The notes below the pieces were generated by a model that saw nothing but the letters and a program-made list of their open reading frames with translations, did no database searches and had not been told where the DNA came from. From assembly GCA_002308515.1 (NCBI GenBank), contig DBVN01000110.1:1-7672 (forward strand): a DNA stretch of 7,672 nucleotides, given 5' to 3'. How positions within the stretch are numbered: position 1 is the first letter of the stretch; the number at the start of each line of letters is the position of its first letter. Positions 1-6,392 of this stretch are shown here, piece by piece. The DNA comes from Verrucomicrobia bacterium UBA1263 (GTDB lineage Bacteria > Verrucomicrobiota > Verrucomicrobiia > Limisphaerales > UBA1412). The position numbers and the translations under genes were made by a program.

Positions 1-500
1 ACCGTAAAACCACTTTTGAAATTACCTTCGTAACTCCTTCTAATTCAAAGAAGGCTATCCTCCTTTTTGCCTTCTTTTACAAGTTATGGGATGATAGTGA
101 CCCAGAAAAGTACTATGGAACGAATCGGATGACGACCAATGAGATCGTGAAACTGGCGGAAGAATCGTTGAAAAAGTTTGGATATGATCTTCAAAACTAC
201 ACCAATAGCACGACCGTATTATCTATAAAAGGACCTTTTGAACCTAAAACCTTTCTTCCAAATGATGAGCATGAGTTCCCTTATGCCCGTGTAAACTGGT
301 CTGGGCCTAATTATAGTTCTCTGTTTGATTTCAATGTGGATTTGAATACAGATAAAAAAGAAATCGTGAACATTGAAGCGTATGTAAACTGTCTGAGTGA
401 GTTCGACAAGAGACTGGCTTTGGAAATCGGTGTGATCCCCGAAACGGAAGAAGCTTATCAGGCGCGGATCCAAAAAGAAAAAGAAGCCGCTAAGAACTAG
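1..500 (+). CDS. C-terminal part of an unrecognised protein (5' end outside window)
   Basis: The reading frame is open from the left edge (first full codon at base 3) through to TAG at 498-500. It gives at least 165 residues, and the true start lies before the window. An internal ATG at 129 (MTTNEIVKLAEE) is possible, but it has no good ribosome site and the 42 codons before it read like normal protein (RKTTFEITFVTPSN), so I treat the gene as truncated. I do not recognise the family. The visible part is a mixed alpha/beta, soluble-looking protein with many aromatic and Asn/Asp residues, an amphipathic helix around EIVKLAEESLKKFGYD, a beta-like middle, and a charged Lys/Glu-rich C-terminal helix. 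No signal peptide or membrane segment is visible. Lines I counted by hand are about 35-45% GC, against about 60% in the neighbouring helicase gene, so its base composition differs. A terminator follows 26 nt after the stop. Confidence 0.7.
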   Translation, partial: RKTTFEITFVTPSNSKKAILLFAFFYKLWDDSDPEKYYGTNRMTTNEIVKLAEESLKKFGYDLQNYTNSTTVLSIKGPFEPKTFLPNDEHEFPYARVNWSGPNYSSLFDFNVDLNTDKKEIVNIEAYVNCLSEFDKRLALEIGVIPETEEAYQARIQKEKEAAKN

Positions 501-526
501 CGGAACACCGCGAATGAAATAGAAAG

Positions 527-561
527 ATCCCCGACGGTTCACCCCACCGGGGATTTTTTTT
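527..561 (+). terminator. Rho-independent terminator of the leftmost gene
   Basis: A 7-bp GC-rich stem (ATCCCCG at 527-533 pairing with CGGGGAT at 548-554) is followed directly by a run of eight T (554-561). It lies 26 nt after the stop of the left-edge gene. The opposite-strand helicase gene ends at 577. Read on that strand, the same hairpin is followed only by a weak T-rich stretch (CTTTCTATTT), so it may also end that transcript, but less efficiently. Confidence 0.85.
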
Positions 562-576
562 GCAAGCACAACCGCT

Positions 577-2694
577 CTATATGACTTCCACGGCGCACCG
601 GGGGACGGCGTTGAGAAAGGCGTTCCCGTAGAATTTATTGAGCAGACGATTATCCAGCACGACCACGATGCCGTGATCGGACTGGGTGCGGATCAGCCGT
701 CCGATACCCTGACGGAATTTGAGGATCGCTTCGGGCAGACTGTATTCCATAAAGGGATCACCGCCGCGCTGCTGGATCATTTCCAGCCGGGCTTCGGTCA
801 GAGGATGATCCGGCACCACAAACGGCAGGCGGGTAATGATGACGTTGGAAAGCGATTCGCCCGGCACGTCCACACCCTGCCAGAAACTGTCCAGACCGAA
901 CAAAACACTGTCTGTGTTCTTGCGAAATTCATTCAGCATGGCTGAACGGGGCAGCCCGCCGCCCTGTACGTAAAGATCAATGCCCAGATCCTCAAAGAAC
1001 GGTTCCAGCTCCGCGGCCGTATCCTGCATCAGGCGGTTGTTGGTAAAGAGGACAAAAGCTTTGCCGTGGGTCTGTTTGATGAAGTGCCGGATGTATTCGA
1101 TCAGTTTGGACTGGTAGGCTTCATCGCGGGGATCAGGCATCTTGTTGACCAGATAGAGCTTCATTTGCTTTTCGTAGTCAAAGGGCGAACCGACCTGCAA
1201 GGTGTTTGCCGATTCCGCTCCCAGCCGTCCGGCGATATAGTCCAGACCGACCGGCAGGACCCTTCTGATGCCGCCCCGATAAGAACGCCGGGGCGATCTT
1301 TCTATTTTCTCCTCCTCGCCGTTCTGCTCCGCGCCGATGGAAAGAGTCGCGCTGGTCATGATGACCGAGGTATCACAGGAAAACAGACGCTGGCGCAGAT
1401 ATTCGGCTACATTGATGGGCGCGGCGTGCAGACTGATCTGCGGCCGGTGGAGCCGTCCACCGAAGGTGCGTTCCACCCAGTAAACGTGTTCCTGTGCCGC
1501 CTGATTCAGAAAATCGCCGATGTCGTTCTGGATCTCCAGCAGACGCGAGGAACAATCGTTCAGCTCCGCGTTGGACTGATCGTCATCGTTGGAGTCGGTC
1601 ACCCGCGCGATGTCGTCCCGGACTCTGGCCAGATGCTGGGCGACCTGATTCTCCACCAGATCCGGACGGCGGATCCGCAGCTCGCTCCATTTGTGTTTGG
1701 AGCCGCTGTCCTCCTGAAGTGAGTCACAGGCGTGTTCGACCGCCTCGAAAAACTTCTCGCCGGACTCCAGCGCGTCGGCCACATGGGGGACTTCATTGGG
1801 CTTGAGCAGCGAGGTGAACAGACCTTTCTGCGTGTTCGGATTGTACAGACGGTTCAGCGCGTAGCGGAACTGTCCGCTGGAAAGACTGATGCCGATATTC
1901 CTGGAAGCGACATTCTCCAGAGTGTGAGCTTCATCGAAGATCACAAAGTCGTTTTTCATCAGCACGCCGTCCACCGGCGGGATCGGCACCATCCCCAGAT
2001 TCACAAAGAAAAGCGAGTGGTTCAGGACCAGAACATCCGCGTTGAAGATACGTTTGCGGGCACGCTGATAGAAACAGACATCGTGGTCTTTGGCAAAATC
2101 GGAATCATGGCCGCAAAGCTTTGGGGAACAGAGACCGCGCTCGGAGCAGACTTCGGCCCAGACCTTGGGATCAGGCTCCTCCGCGAAATCGGACAAAGTG
2201 CCGTCCTTCGTCTTTTGCGACCATTCGTAAATGCGCTCAAGCTCCCGCTGCTCGGTCGTGGTAAAGAGATGCTTGGCGTGAGTCATGGCGCGCTGCAGCC
2301 GCCGTGTGCAGAGATAATTGTTGCGGCCCTTGAGCATCGTGTAGGTGAAATCCACCCCCAGTACCTTCTGCAAAAGAGGCAGATCCTTGTACATGAGCTG
2401 CTCCTGCAGATTGATCGTATGGGTGCAGATGATCGCCTTCTTGCGCATCTGGGTGGCATAGAGGATCGCCGGCACCAGATAGGCCATGCTCTTGCCCACG
2501 CCGGTACCGCCTTCCACAATGAGCTTGTTCCTGCCCAGCAGTGCCTCAGCTACGGCCACGGCCATTTGCTGCTGCTGGGGACGGTATTCAAAATTCTTGG
2601 CGCGGGCCAGGATGCTCTCCGGCGAAAAAAAGGTGCGCACCTCCTCCACGAGATCACTTTGTGAAACATGATCCTGTTCAAAAAAGCTAATCAC
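577..2694 (-). CDS. dinG: DinG/XPD-family ATP-dependent DNA helicase (iron-sulfur)
   Basis: Superfamily 2 helicase of 705 aa, close to the usual DinG length. DinG and XPD enzymes unwind DNA 5'-to-3' using ATP and resolve structures such as R-loops and stalled forks. Visible motifs in order: Walker A EGGTGVGKS (residues 61-69); a candidate Fe-S ligand C129 in NYLCTRR; C183, C189, C194 and C207, the last in the CFYQRAR context typical of the family; DEAH box 254-257 (VIFDEAHTLE); motif III TSATLS (447-452); motif V region FWQGVDVPGES (604-614); motif VI QGIGRLIRT (662-670). The DEAH box and the R-x-x-R of motif VI are intact, so the protein should be active. The start is GTG at 2694 with no clear Shine-Dalgarno site. 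The conserved family core begins near residue 20 (FFSPESILA), so the first ~18 residues are uncertain. The gene lies 43 nt behind the secreted-protein gene and has no obvious promoter of its own. Confidence 0.95.
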   Translation of the reverse strand: MISFFEQDHVSQSDLVEEVRTFFSPESILARAKNFEYRPQQQQMAVAVAEALLGRNKLIVEGGTGVGKSMAYLVPAILYATQMRKKAIICTHTINLQEQLMYKDLPLLQKVLGVDFTYTMLKGRNNYLCTRRLQRAMTHAKHLFTTTEQRELERIYEWSQKTKDGTLSDFAEEPDPKVWAEVCSERGLCSPKLCGHDSDFAKDHDVCFYQRARKRIFNADVLVLNHSLFFVNLGMVPIPPVDGVLMKNDFVIFDEAHTLENVASRNIGISLSSGQFRYALNRLYNPNTQKGLFTSLLKPNEVPHVADALESGEKFFEAVEHACDSLQEDSGSKHKWSELRIRRPDLVENQVAQHLARVRDDIARVTDSNDDDQSNAELNDCSSRLLEIQNDIGDFLNQAAQEHVYWVERTFGGRLHRPQISLHAAPINVAEYLRQRLFSCDTSVIMTSATLSIGAEQNGEEEKIERSPRRSYRGGIRRVLPVGLDYIAGRLGAESANTLQVGSPFDYEKQMKLYLVNKMPDPRDEAYQSKLIEYIRHFIKQTHGKAFVLFTNNRLMQDTAAELEPFFEDLGIDLYVQGGGLPRSAMLNEFRKNTDSVLFGLDSFWQGVDVPGESLSNVIITRLPFVVPDHPLTEARLEMIQQRGGDPFMEYSLPEAILKFRQGIGRLIRTQSDHGIVVVLDNRLLNKFYGNAFLNAVPRCAVEVI

Positions 2695-2728
2695 AAAGCA
2701 GATATCCCGGCAAACGCTTGAATGGCTG

Positions 2729-2755
2729 AAAAAGGTACTAATCCAGTAACTGGAT
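2729..2755 (-). terminator. Possible weak terminator or attenuator before dinG
   Basis: On the minus strand a perfect 6-bp hairpin with a 3-nt loop (ATCCAG-TTA-CTGGAT, 2755-2741) covers the last codons of the secreted-protein gene. After the stop codon comes a run of five T (2733-2729). The T run starts 7 nt past the stem and the stem is only half GC, so termination would be partial at best. It could lower read-through into dinG. Confidence 0.25.
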
Positions 2756-4051
2756 CCTGAAGTGGAAGTTGGATTCTTCCGTATAATGACGGGGGAACAA
2801 CACCGTCAGCAGACCGCTTCTGTAGTTACTGTCATCCGCCGCGAAGAAGGAGAAACGCTCCTTGACCGGCTTGCTCCAAGTGACCGCGTCCGCGCTGTAG
2901 GAAATGCCGGCCAGTCTGCCGCGGGGACCTCTGATGTAAGCCAGATCGGATTCCTGATCCGGGCAGCGGGTGATGCGGATCACCTCCGGAGTTTCAAGCG
3001 GAAGCTCCTGCACACAGTAAAGTTCCGCCTTGTTCTCGCCCAGGGTGAAAGTCCTGGAGAGATTCGGCCCCATGAAATAATTCGTTTCCACGCTTTCCCA
3101 TTGGACTGCGTCTGTCGTGCGGAAAATGCCAAAGTGAGAGCCCGGCATTCCCTGTATGTTCAGCACACAGCTGTTCGTTTGATAGCTGGCCAGGAAATCA
3201 TCATACGAGATCGTAGGGGGAACCTTGTCCACCGCGACCGCTTTATAATAAAGAGAGGGATCTGTATGAAGAAGGAACGTATTGGTCCAGCCCTCCAGCA
3301 CGGCATACTTTTCCACCTGCCAGGGGCCTTCCGGCTGAGCGGCGGACTGGATCTCGATCGGCTGATAAACAGCTCCGAACACAGAAACTTCCACACCGTT
3401 CTCCACGGGTTCCGCGCCAACAAACCTGACATCCGGCGCGGAAGAGGCATAGATCCTCAAACCGAAATTACCGCTGAGCGAGGTGCCGAAGTTATAGGGA
3501 ACAAAATCCGCCTTGGGCTGATGATCGGCATCCATGCTGCGGATCCAGAAATCACCATAACTGAAACCGACCGAGGGGGTCTTATACAGGATCATACCCG
3601 CGTTGTCGCCTTCCTCCAGACCGTAGAACTGAAGCGTCCAGAAGAAAGAAGGATCATGCATGGGCAGATTGATATTCTCGATATTCAAAATGCTGTAACC
3701 GGTCTTGATCTGCAGGGGCTTGGACTCAAAAAGGAGCGTGCCGGGACGATGGACTTCTACGTCACTTTTCTCATAGATAGAACCGTCCTGGCGGTAAAAT
3801 CTGAAGATCGCGTACTTGGTCGGCGACATGGCGCGTATATTGGCATAGCACTCCAGCTCAACCTTTTCAATGGTTCTGGCAATACCGCCCAGATAAATAT
3901 CGTCACCAAACTCGTCCACCCGGTTGAAGGGACCGTAAAAACTGTTGTTCTGAGGCGTGTCGAAATTATCGTAAACTACCTCCAGATCCGCGCGGCAAAC
4001 CGAACCCAGCGCGAATACAAACGCACATAAAATCAGAATTCTTTTCATCAT
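2738..4051 (-). CDS. Secreted beta-sandwich protein with three degenerate repeats, function unknown
   Basis: Predicted 437-aa exported protein. The N-terminus MMKRILILCAFVFALGSVCRA is a classical signal peptide with likely cleavage after A21; the cysteine is not in a lipobox. Residues about 22-203 look like one all-beta domain rich in aromatics (YDNFDTPQNNSFYGPF near the start, NFGLRIYA at its end), like the jelly-roll or choice-of-anchor domains of extracellular bacterial proteins. Residues about 207-437 hold three diverged beta repeats with a shared core: EIQSAAQPEGPW, GIFRTTDAVQWESV and GISYSADAVTWSKPV. No catalytic motif, sortase signal or PEP-CTERM tail is visible. I chose ATG 4051 (or the next ATG, 4048) over ATG 4093: GGGGGTAAAGAG lies just upstream, the signal peptide then starts correctly, and the best -10 box (4085-4090) overlaps the longer version. 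Family assignment is by fold impression only. Confidence 0.8.
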   Translation of the reverse strand: MMKRILILCAFVFALGSVCRADLEVVYDNFDTPQNNSFYGPFNRVDEFGDDIYLGGIARTIEKVELECYANIRAMSPTKYAIFRFYRQDGSIYEKSDVEVHRPGTLLFESKPLQIKTGYSILNIENINLPMHDPSFFWTLQFYGLEEGDNAGMILYKTPSVGFSYGDFWIRSMDADHQPKADFVPYNFGTSLSGNFGLRIYASSAPDVRFVGAEPVENGVEVSVFGAVYQPIEIQSAAQPEGPWQVEKYAVLEGWTNTFLLHTDPSLYYKAVAVDKVPPTISYDDFLASYQTNSCVLNIQGMPGSHFGIFRTTDAVQWESVETNYFMGPNLSRTFTLGENKAELYCVQELPLETPEVIRITRCPDQESDLAYIRGPRGRLAGISYSADAVTWSKPVKERFSFFAADDSNYRSGLLTVLFPRHYTEESNFHFRIQLLD

Positions 4052-4061
4052 CTCTTTACCC

Positions 4062-4076
4062 CCAAGCCAACCTTGG
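4062..4076 (-). other. Small hairpin at the predicted 5' end of the secreted-protein mRNA
   Basis: CCAAG (4076-4072 on the minus strand) and CTTGG (4066-4062) form a perfect 5-bp stem around a 5-nt loop. The predicted transcript start is near 4078, so the hairpin would sit at the extreme 5' end of the message. Its 3' arm runs into the GGGGG ribosome-site bases (4063-4059). It could protect the RNA end or tune translation. Confidence 0.35.
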
Positions 4077-4084
4077 CGCACAGT

Positions 4085-4113
4085 AATATACATCTAAAAC
4101 AGCAAAAAGACAA
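4085..4113 (-). promoter_or_regulatory. Sigma70-like promoter for the secreted-protein gene
   Basis: On the minus strand, TTGTCT (-35, 4113-4108) and TATATT (-10, 4090-4085) are separated by exactly 17 bp. The -10 matches 5 of 6 consensus positions and the -35 matches 4 of 6. Expected start of transcription is near 4078, leaving a leader of about 27 nt before ATG 4051. Prediction from sequence only. Confidence 0.6.
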
Positions 4114-4128
4114 TAGAAGGTTGTCTTT
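4106..4128. repeat. 8-bp inverted repeat joining the two divergent -35 boxes
   Basis: AAAGACAA (4106-4113) and TTGTCTTT (4121-4128) are perfect inverted copies separated by the 7 bp TAGAAGG. Each arm contains the TTGTCT -35 box of one of the two divergent promoters. This may be a shared operator, or simply two similar promoters placed back to back. Confidence 0.6.
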
Positions 4129-4149
4129 ATTTTTCAAAATCATTAAATT
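4121..4149 (+). promoter_or_regulatory. Sigma70-like promoter for the cation efflux gene
   Basis: TTGTCT (-35, 4121-4126), a 17-bp spacer and TAAATT (-10, 4144-4149) lie upstream of the CDF gene in an AT-rich stretch. The -10 matches 4 of 6 consensus positions. Expected transcription start is about 4156, giving a leader of about 35 nt that carries the 4157-4170 palindrome and the GGAGAG ribosome site at 4173-4178. Confidence 0.45.
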
Positions 4150-4156
4150 ATTTGCC

Positions 4157-4170
4157 GTGATGGTCATCAC
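4157..4170. promoter_or_regulatory. 14-bp palindrome at the predicted start of the efflux mRNA, possible operator
   Basis: GTGATG-GT-CATCAC has perfect 6-bp arms with a 2-bp centre. It begins one base after the predicted transcription start and ends just before the ribosome site. A repressor bound here would block initiation or early elongation, as metal-responsive repressors do at many efflux genes. It could instead be a small RNA hairpin, though a 2-nt loop is too tight for all six pairs. No regulator gene is in the window, so the binding protein is unknown. Confidence 0.4.
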
Positions 4171-4190
4171 ACGGAGAGAAAAAACACAGA

Positions 4191-5183
4191 ATGGATACCT
4201 CTTCTCAAACAACAGATCCTAAGGAAAGTCAGAGGATAAAATCGCGGATGGCGCTTTTATCCGTATGCTCCAATACCTTCCTGGTCATAGGAAAATTCAC
4301 GATTGGAAGCATTGTCGGCTCAGTCTCCATCATTTCCGAGGCGATCCATTCCTGCATGGATATGGTGGCATCCGGGATAGCGCTGTTTGCTGTAAAAACG
4401 GCTGAACTTCCTCCGGATGAAGAACATCCTTATGGACACGGAAGGATCGAGAATGTTTCCAGCATGATCGAGTCGCTGCTGATCCTTCTGGCCGGAGCCT
4501 GGATCCTCTACGAATCTATCCACAAACTCTTCCATCCGGAACCGATACAGCAGATTTGGCTGGGTGTCGGGATCATGTTGGTCTCTTCCTTAGTCAATCT
4601 TTTCGTAGCCAGAGGGCTGTTCAAGATCGGCCGGAAGATGAATTCCGCCGCTCTGCTGGGCGATGCCTGGCACCTGATGACTGATATCTGGACTTCCGCC
4701 GGTGTCATGGCCGGTTTGTTCTGTATTTGGCTGGGCGGTTTATTGATGCCCCATATCCAGCTGACCTTCCTGGATCCTGTCGCGGGCATCGTGGTGGCTC
4801 TGATGATCGTTCGCACCGGGATAAATCTCCTGGTGGAATCAGCTAATCAGCTGATGGATGAACATCTTCCAGCTGAAGAAGAAGAGCTGATCAAGAATCA
4901 TTTGCTTGAATTGAAGCCCAAGATCCGCGGCTATCATAAGATGAAAAGCCGTCGTGTGGGCAATAAGCGGTACATTGAATTTCATTTGAAGGTGGACGGG
5001 AATATGTCGGTAACAGAAGTCCATGATCTCAGCCACCATATCCAGAAAGTCATTGAGGAACATCTGCCGAACTGTTCCGTGAGCATCCATTTTGAGCCCT
5101 GTAAGGAATGTATCGGAGATTGTAAAAAGAATTGCGCTCTGACTCCCGAAGAACGGGTACAGGGGATGTTCTGGAAGTTATAA
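4191..5183 (+). CDS. Cation diffusion facilitator, probable Zn2+/divalent metal exporter
   Basis: CDF-family proton/metal antiporter of 330 aa that would export divalent cations across the inner membrane as a homodimer. Membrane helices fall at about 21-43, 47-69, 92-112, 123-145, 164-184 and 192-213. The intramembrane metal site reads H53-x3-D57 (SEAIHSCMD) and H161-x3-D165 (AWHLMTD), the HD-HD arrangement usual for zinc transporters; iron/zinc YiiP has D in place of the first H. The signature loop HPYGHGR is at 79-85. Residues about 225-303 form the cytoplasmic dimerisation domain, ending in VSIHFEP. Oddly, a tail follows with C304, C307, C311 and C315 (C-x2-C-x3-C-x3-C), absent from the short E. 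coli members. Start ATG 4191 has GGAGAG 12 nt upstream, a slightly long spacing. The gene is divergent from the secreted-protein gene and converges on the sigma cassette. Substrate choice is inferred from motif class. Confidence 0.93.
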   Translation: MDTSSQTTDPKESQRIKSRMALLSVCSNTFLVIGKFTIGSIVGSVSIISEAIHSCMDMVASGIALFAVKTAELPPDEEHPYGHGRIENVSSMIESLLILLAGAWILYESIHKLFHPEPIQQIWLGVGIMLVSSLVNLFVARGLFKIGRKMNSAALLGDAWHLMTDIWTSAGVMAGLFCIWLGGLLMPHIQLTFLDPVAGIVVALMIVRTGINLLVESANQLMDEHLPAEEEELIKNHLLELKPKIRGYHKMKSRRVGNKRYIEFHLKVDGNMSVTEVHDLSHHIQKVIEEHLPNCSVSIHFEPCKECIGDCKKNCALTPEERVQGMFWKL

Positions 5184-5186
5184 GAC

Positions 5187-5217
5187 AGACTCCGCCTATT
5201 TCGCGGTCTCTTCTTTT
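5187..5217 (+). terminator. Possible terminator between the convergent efflux and sigma-cassette genes
   Basis: Just after the CDF stop, AGA(CT)CCGC (5187-5195) can pair with GCGGTCT (5203-5209), giving 7 bp with a 2-nt bulge and a 7-nt loop. The T-rich run CTTCTTTT (5210-5217) follows. The structure overlaps the end of the opposite gene, whose stop is only 12 nt away. Bulged and modest, so low confidence. Confidence 0.3.
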
Positions 5218-6380
5218 AACTTTTCCTCCGGTTCCGGAGGTGTTTGCTCCTGAGGAACAAACAGCACCCTGAAGAATCGTCTTTCTTCGGGGGATAAAGC
5301 CTTCCAGCGTTCAGCGCCTAGCAGACAGGCGGAACGTTTTTCGGCCGGCATTTCGGAAATCTCCACCAGGATCTTGAGCGAGTTCTGACGCTCCACGGGA
5401 GGCAGTTCTTCCAGCATCCGCATCACTTTCCAGATCTTGTCGCGATCCTTTTCGGGCAGTGCCTTATAGACCTTTTTCCGATCTTCATTGCTCATCCGGA
5501 AGAAGTTATTCAGCTCACCCCACATCCATTTCTCGCGTTCGCTTTGGAGTTTCTTCGGGTCTTTGCCGAATTTATTGTCCTTGCGGTCTCCACGGCGGTC
5601 ACCATCCATTGGCGGCGGCGGAGGCGGCTGTTTTCCGAAGGAAGGCGGATTATCCTTTCCATCGCGTTTTTCTTTGGGAGGCGGAGGCATATCCATGCCG
5701 GGCGGCTTTTCACCCATCGGAGGGCGATAGCCCCGGCTACCGTCACGCATCCCATCGGGAGGTCCGTCTTTACGGCCATCCTTTTTCGGAGGCTGTTTAT
5801 GTTCATCCATCTTCCAGGAAAGCATTTTTGCGTTTTTGAGAATGCTTGCCCGCTGTTCTGCCGGGATAGAGAACCAGCGTTTCAGCCGGGTCTGGATGAT
5901 CTCCCGGTAATCTTCCGGGACGGATTCTACATACTTATCCAGTTTATCCTCAGACAGATCAAGGCCGCAGAAGAGATACCAGCGCAGATCCAGCACCTGC
6001 AGTTTCCATTCTCGCTGCTGGTGGGGCATCTGCTTGTATTCTTCCACTTTCTTGCGGATGATCTCCTGAAATTTCTCAGGACGCTTCTGAATAGCTTCTT
6101 CTGCTTCCTGGGGATCCATCTTCAGCAGTTGACGGAAAAGGAAGAAAGGGGATTCCGGCGCGACTCCGGTCACGGCCGCGGAATAGGGGAAAGGCGGCTG
6201 ATCGACACCCGGTGGCGCCACTGGGATAGAGTTGGTTTGTGTGACCGTATTCTCTCCGGCTGGATTCTCCGCTGAAACCGGAGCGGCAGTGAAACATAAA
6301 GCGGCAGACAAGCCTAACGCCGAAAGACACATCCAATAATGTCTCCGCTCTTGGCTCAAAGTCTCATGCTCCCGTTTCAT
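5196..6380 (-). CDS. Secreted DUF3106-like helical-repeat protein with proline-rich linker
   Basis: Predicted exported protein of 394 aa, third gene of the sigma cassette. The N-terminus has a long charged n-region, a hydrophobic core (residues 17-36) and a likely signal peptidase site VSA|EN after A37. Residues 38-80 are low-complexity, Pro/Thr/Ala-rich. Residues about 81-192 and 278-374 are helical and built from short units beginning with [L/I/M/V]-[S/P]-x-[E/D]-x-R, for example SIPAEQR, ALPEKDR, ELPPVER, EMPAEKR and ALSPEER. This resembles DUF3106 repeats and, more loosely, the LTxxQ motifs of Spy/CpxP-type periplasmic proteins. Residues 196-276 are a disordered Pro/Gly/Lys/Arg/Asp linker. 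Its start lies 12 nt after the anti-sigma stop, so the two genes are almost surely cotranscribed. A role in sensing or buffering envelope stress is inferred from its position and export. No metal-binding His or Cys cluster is visible. Confidence 0.8.
   Translation of the reverse strand: MKREHETLSQERRHYWMCLSALGLSAALCFTAAPVSAENPAGENTVTQTNSIPVAPPGVDQPPFPYSAAVTGVAPESPFFLFRQLLKMDPQEAEEAIQKRPEKFQEIIRKKVEEYKQMPHQQREWKLQVLDLRWYLFCGLDLSEDKLDKYVESVPEDYREIIQTRLKRWFSIPAEQRASILKNAKMLSWKMDEHKQPPKKDGRKDGPPDGMRDGSRGYRPPMGEKPPGMDMPPPPKEKRDGKDNPPSFGKQPPPPPPMDGDRRGDRKDNKFGKDPKKLQSEREKWMWGELNNFFRMSNEDRKKVYKALPEKDRDKIWKVMRMLEELPPVERQNSLKILVEISEMPAEKRSACLLGAERWKALSPEERRFFRVLFVPQEQTPPEPEEKLKEETAK
5553..5795 (-). 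repeat. Low-complexity Pro/Gly/charged coding stretch
   Basis: Encodes residues about 196-276 of the secreted cassette protein. It has recurring DG pairs (KDGRKDGPPDGMRDG), PP and PPPP runs and one run of six prolines, with many Lys, Arg and Asp. On the plus strand it shows as irregular GGC/GGA-rich tracts near 5608-5632 and 5677-5706. It is probably an extended spacer between two helical domains. Such stretches often change length between strains. Confidence 0.7.
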
Positions 6381-6392
6381 GTTCCGCTTTCT

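Noticed and set aside
1732..2664. A 310-codon open frame on the plus strand inside dinG
   Set aside because: It lies opposite conserved helicase motifs (Walker A, Fe-S region, DEAH), so it is explained by codon bias of the real gene. No domain or ribosome site seen.
2695..2737. Separate promoter for dinG in the 43-nt gap
   Set aside because: I found no -35/-10 pair with acceptable spacing; GATATC near the start codon is only a partial -10 match.
2762..4030. A 422-codon open frame on the plus strand opposite the secreted-protein gene
   Set aside because: It is a mirror of the real gene. The minus-strand frame has a signal peptide, ribosome site, good promoter and protein-like repeats, whereas the plus-strand product is Arg/His/Ile-rich with no recognisable domain.
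4052..4093. Longer start (ATG 4093) for the secreted protein
   Set aside because: It would place 14 polar residues before a perfect signal peptide, and the start codon lies upstream of the predicted transcription start.
5544..6275. A 243-codon plus-strand open frame opposite the proline-rich secreted protein
   Set aside because: Its Arg runs come from the complement of the proline-rich tract. It has no plausible start signal and overlaps a convincing cassette gene.
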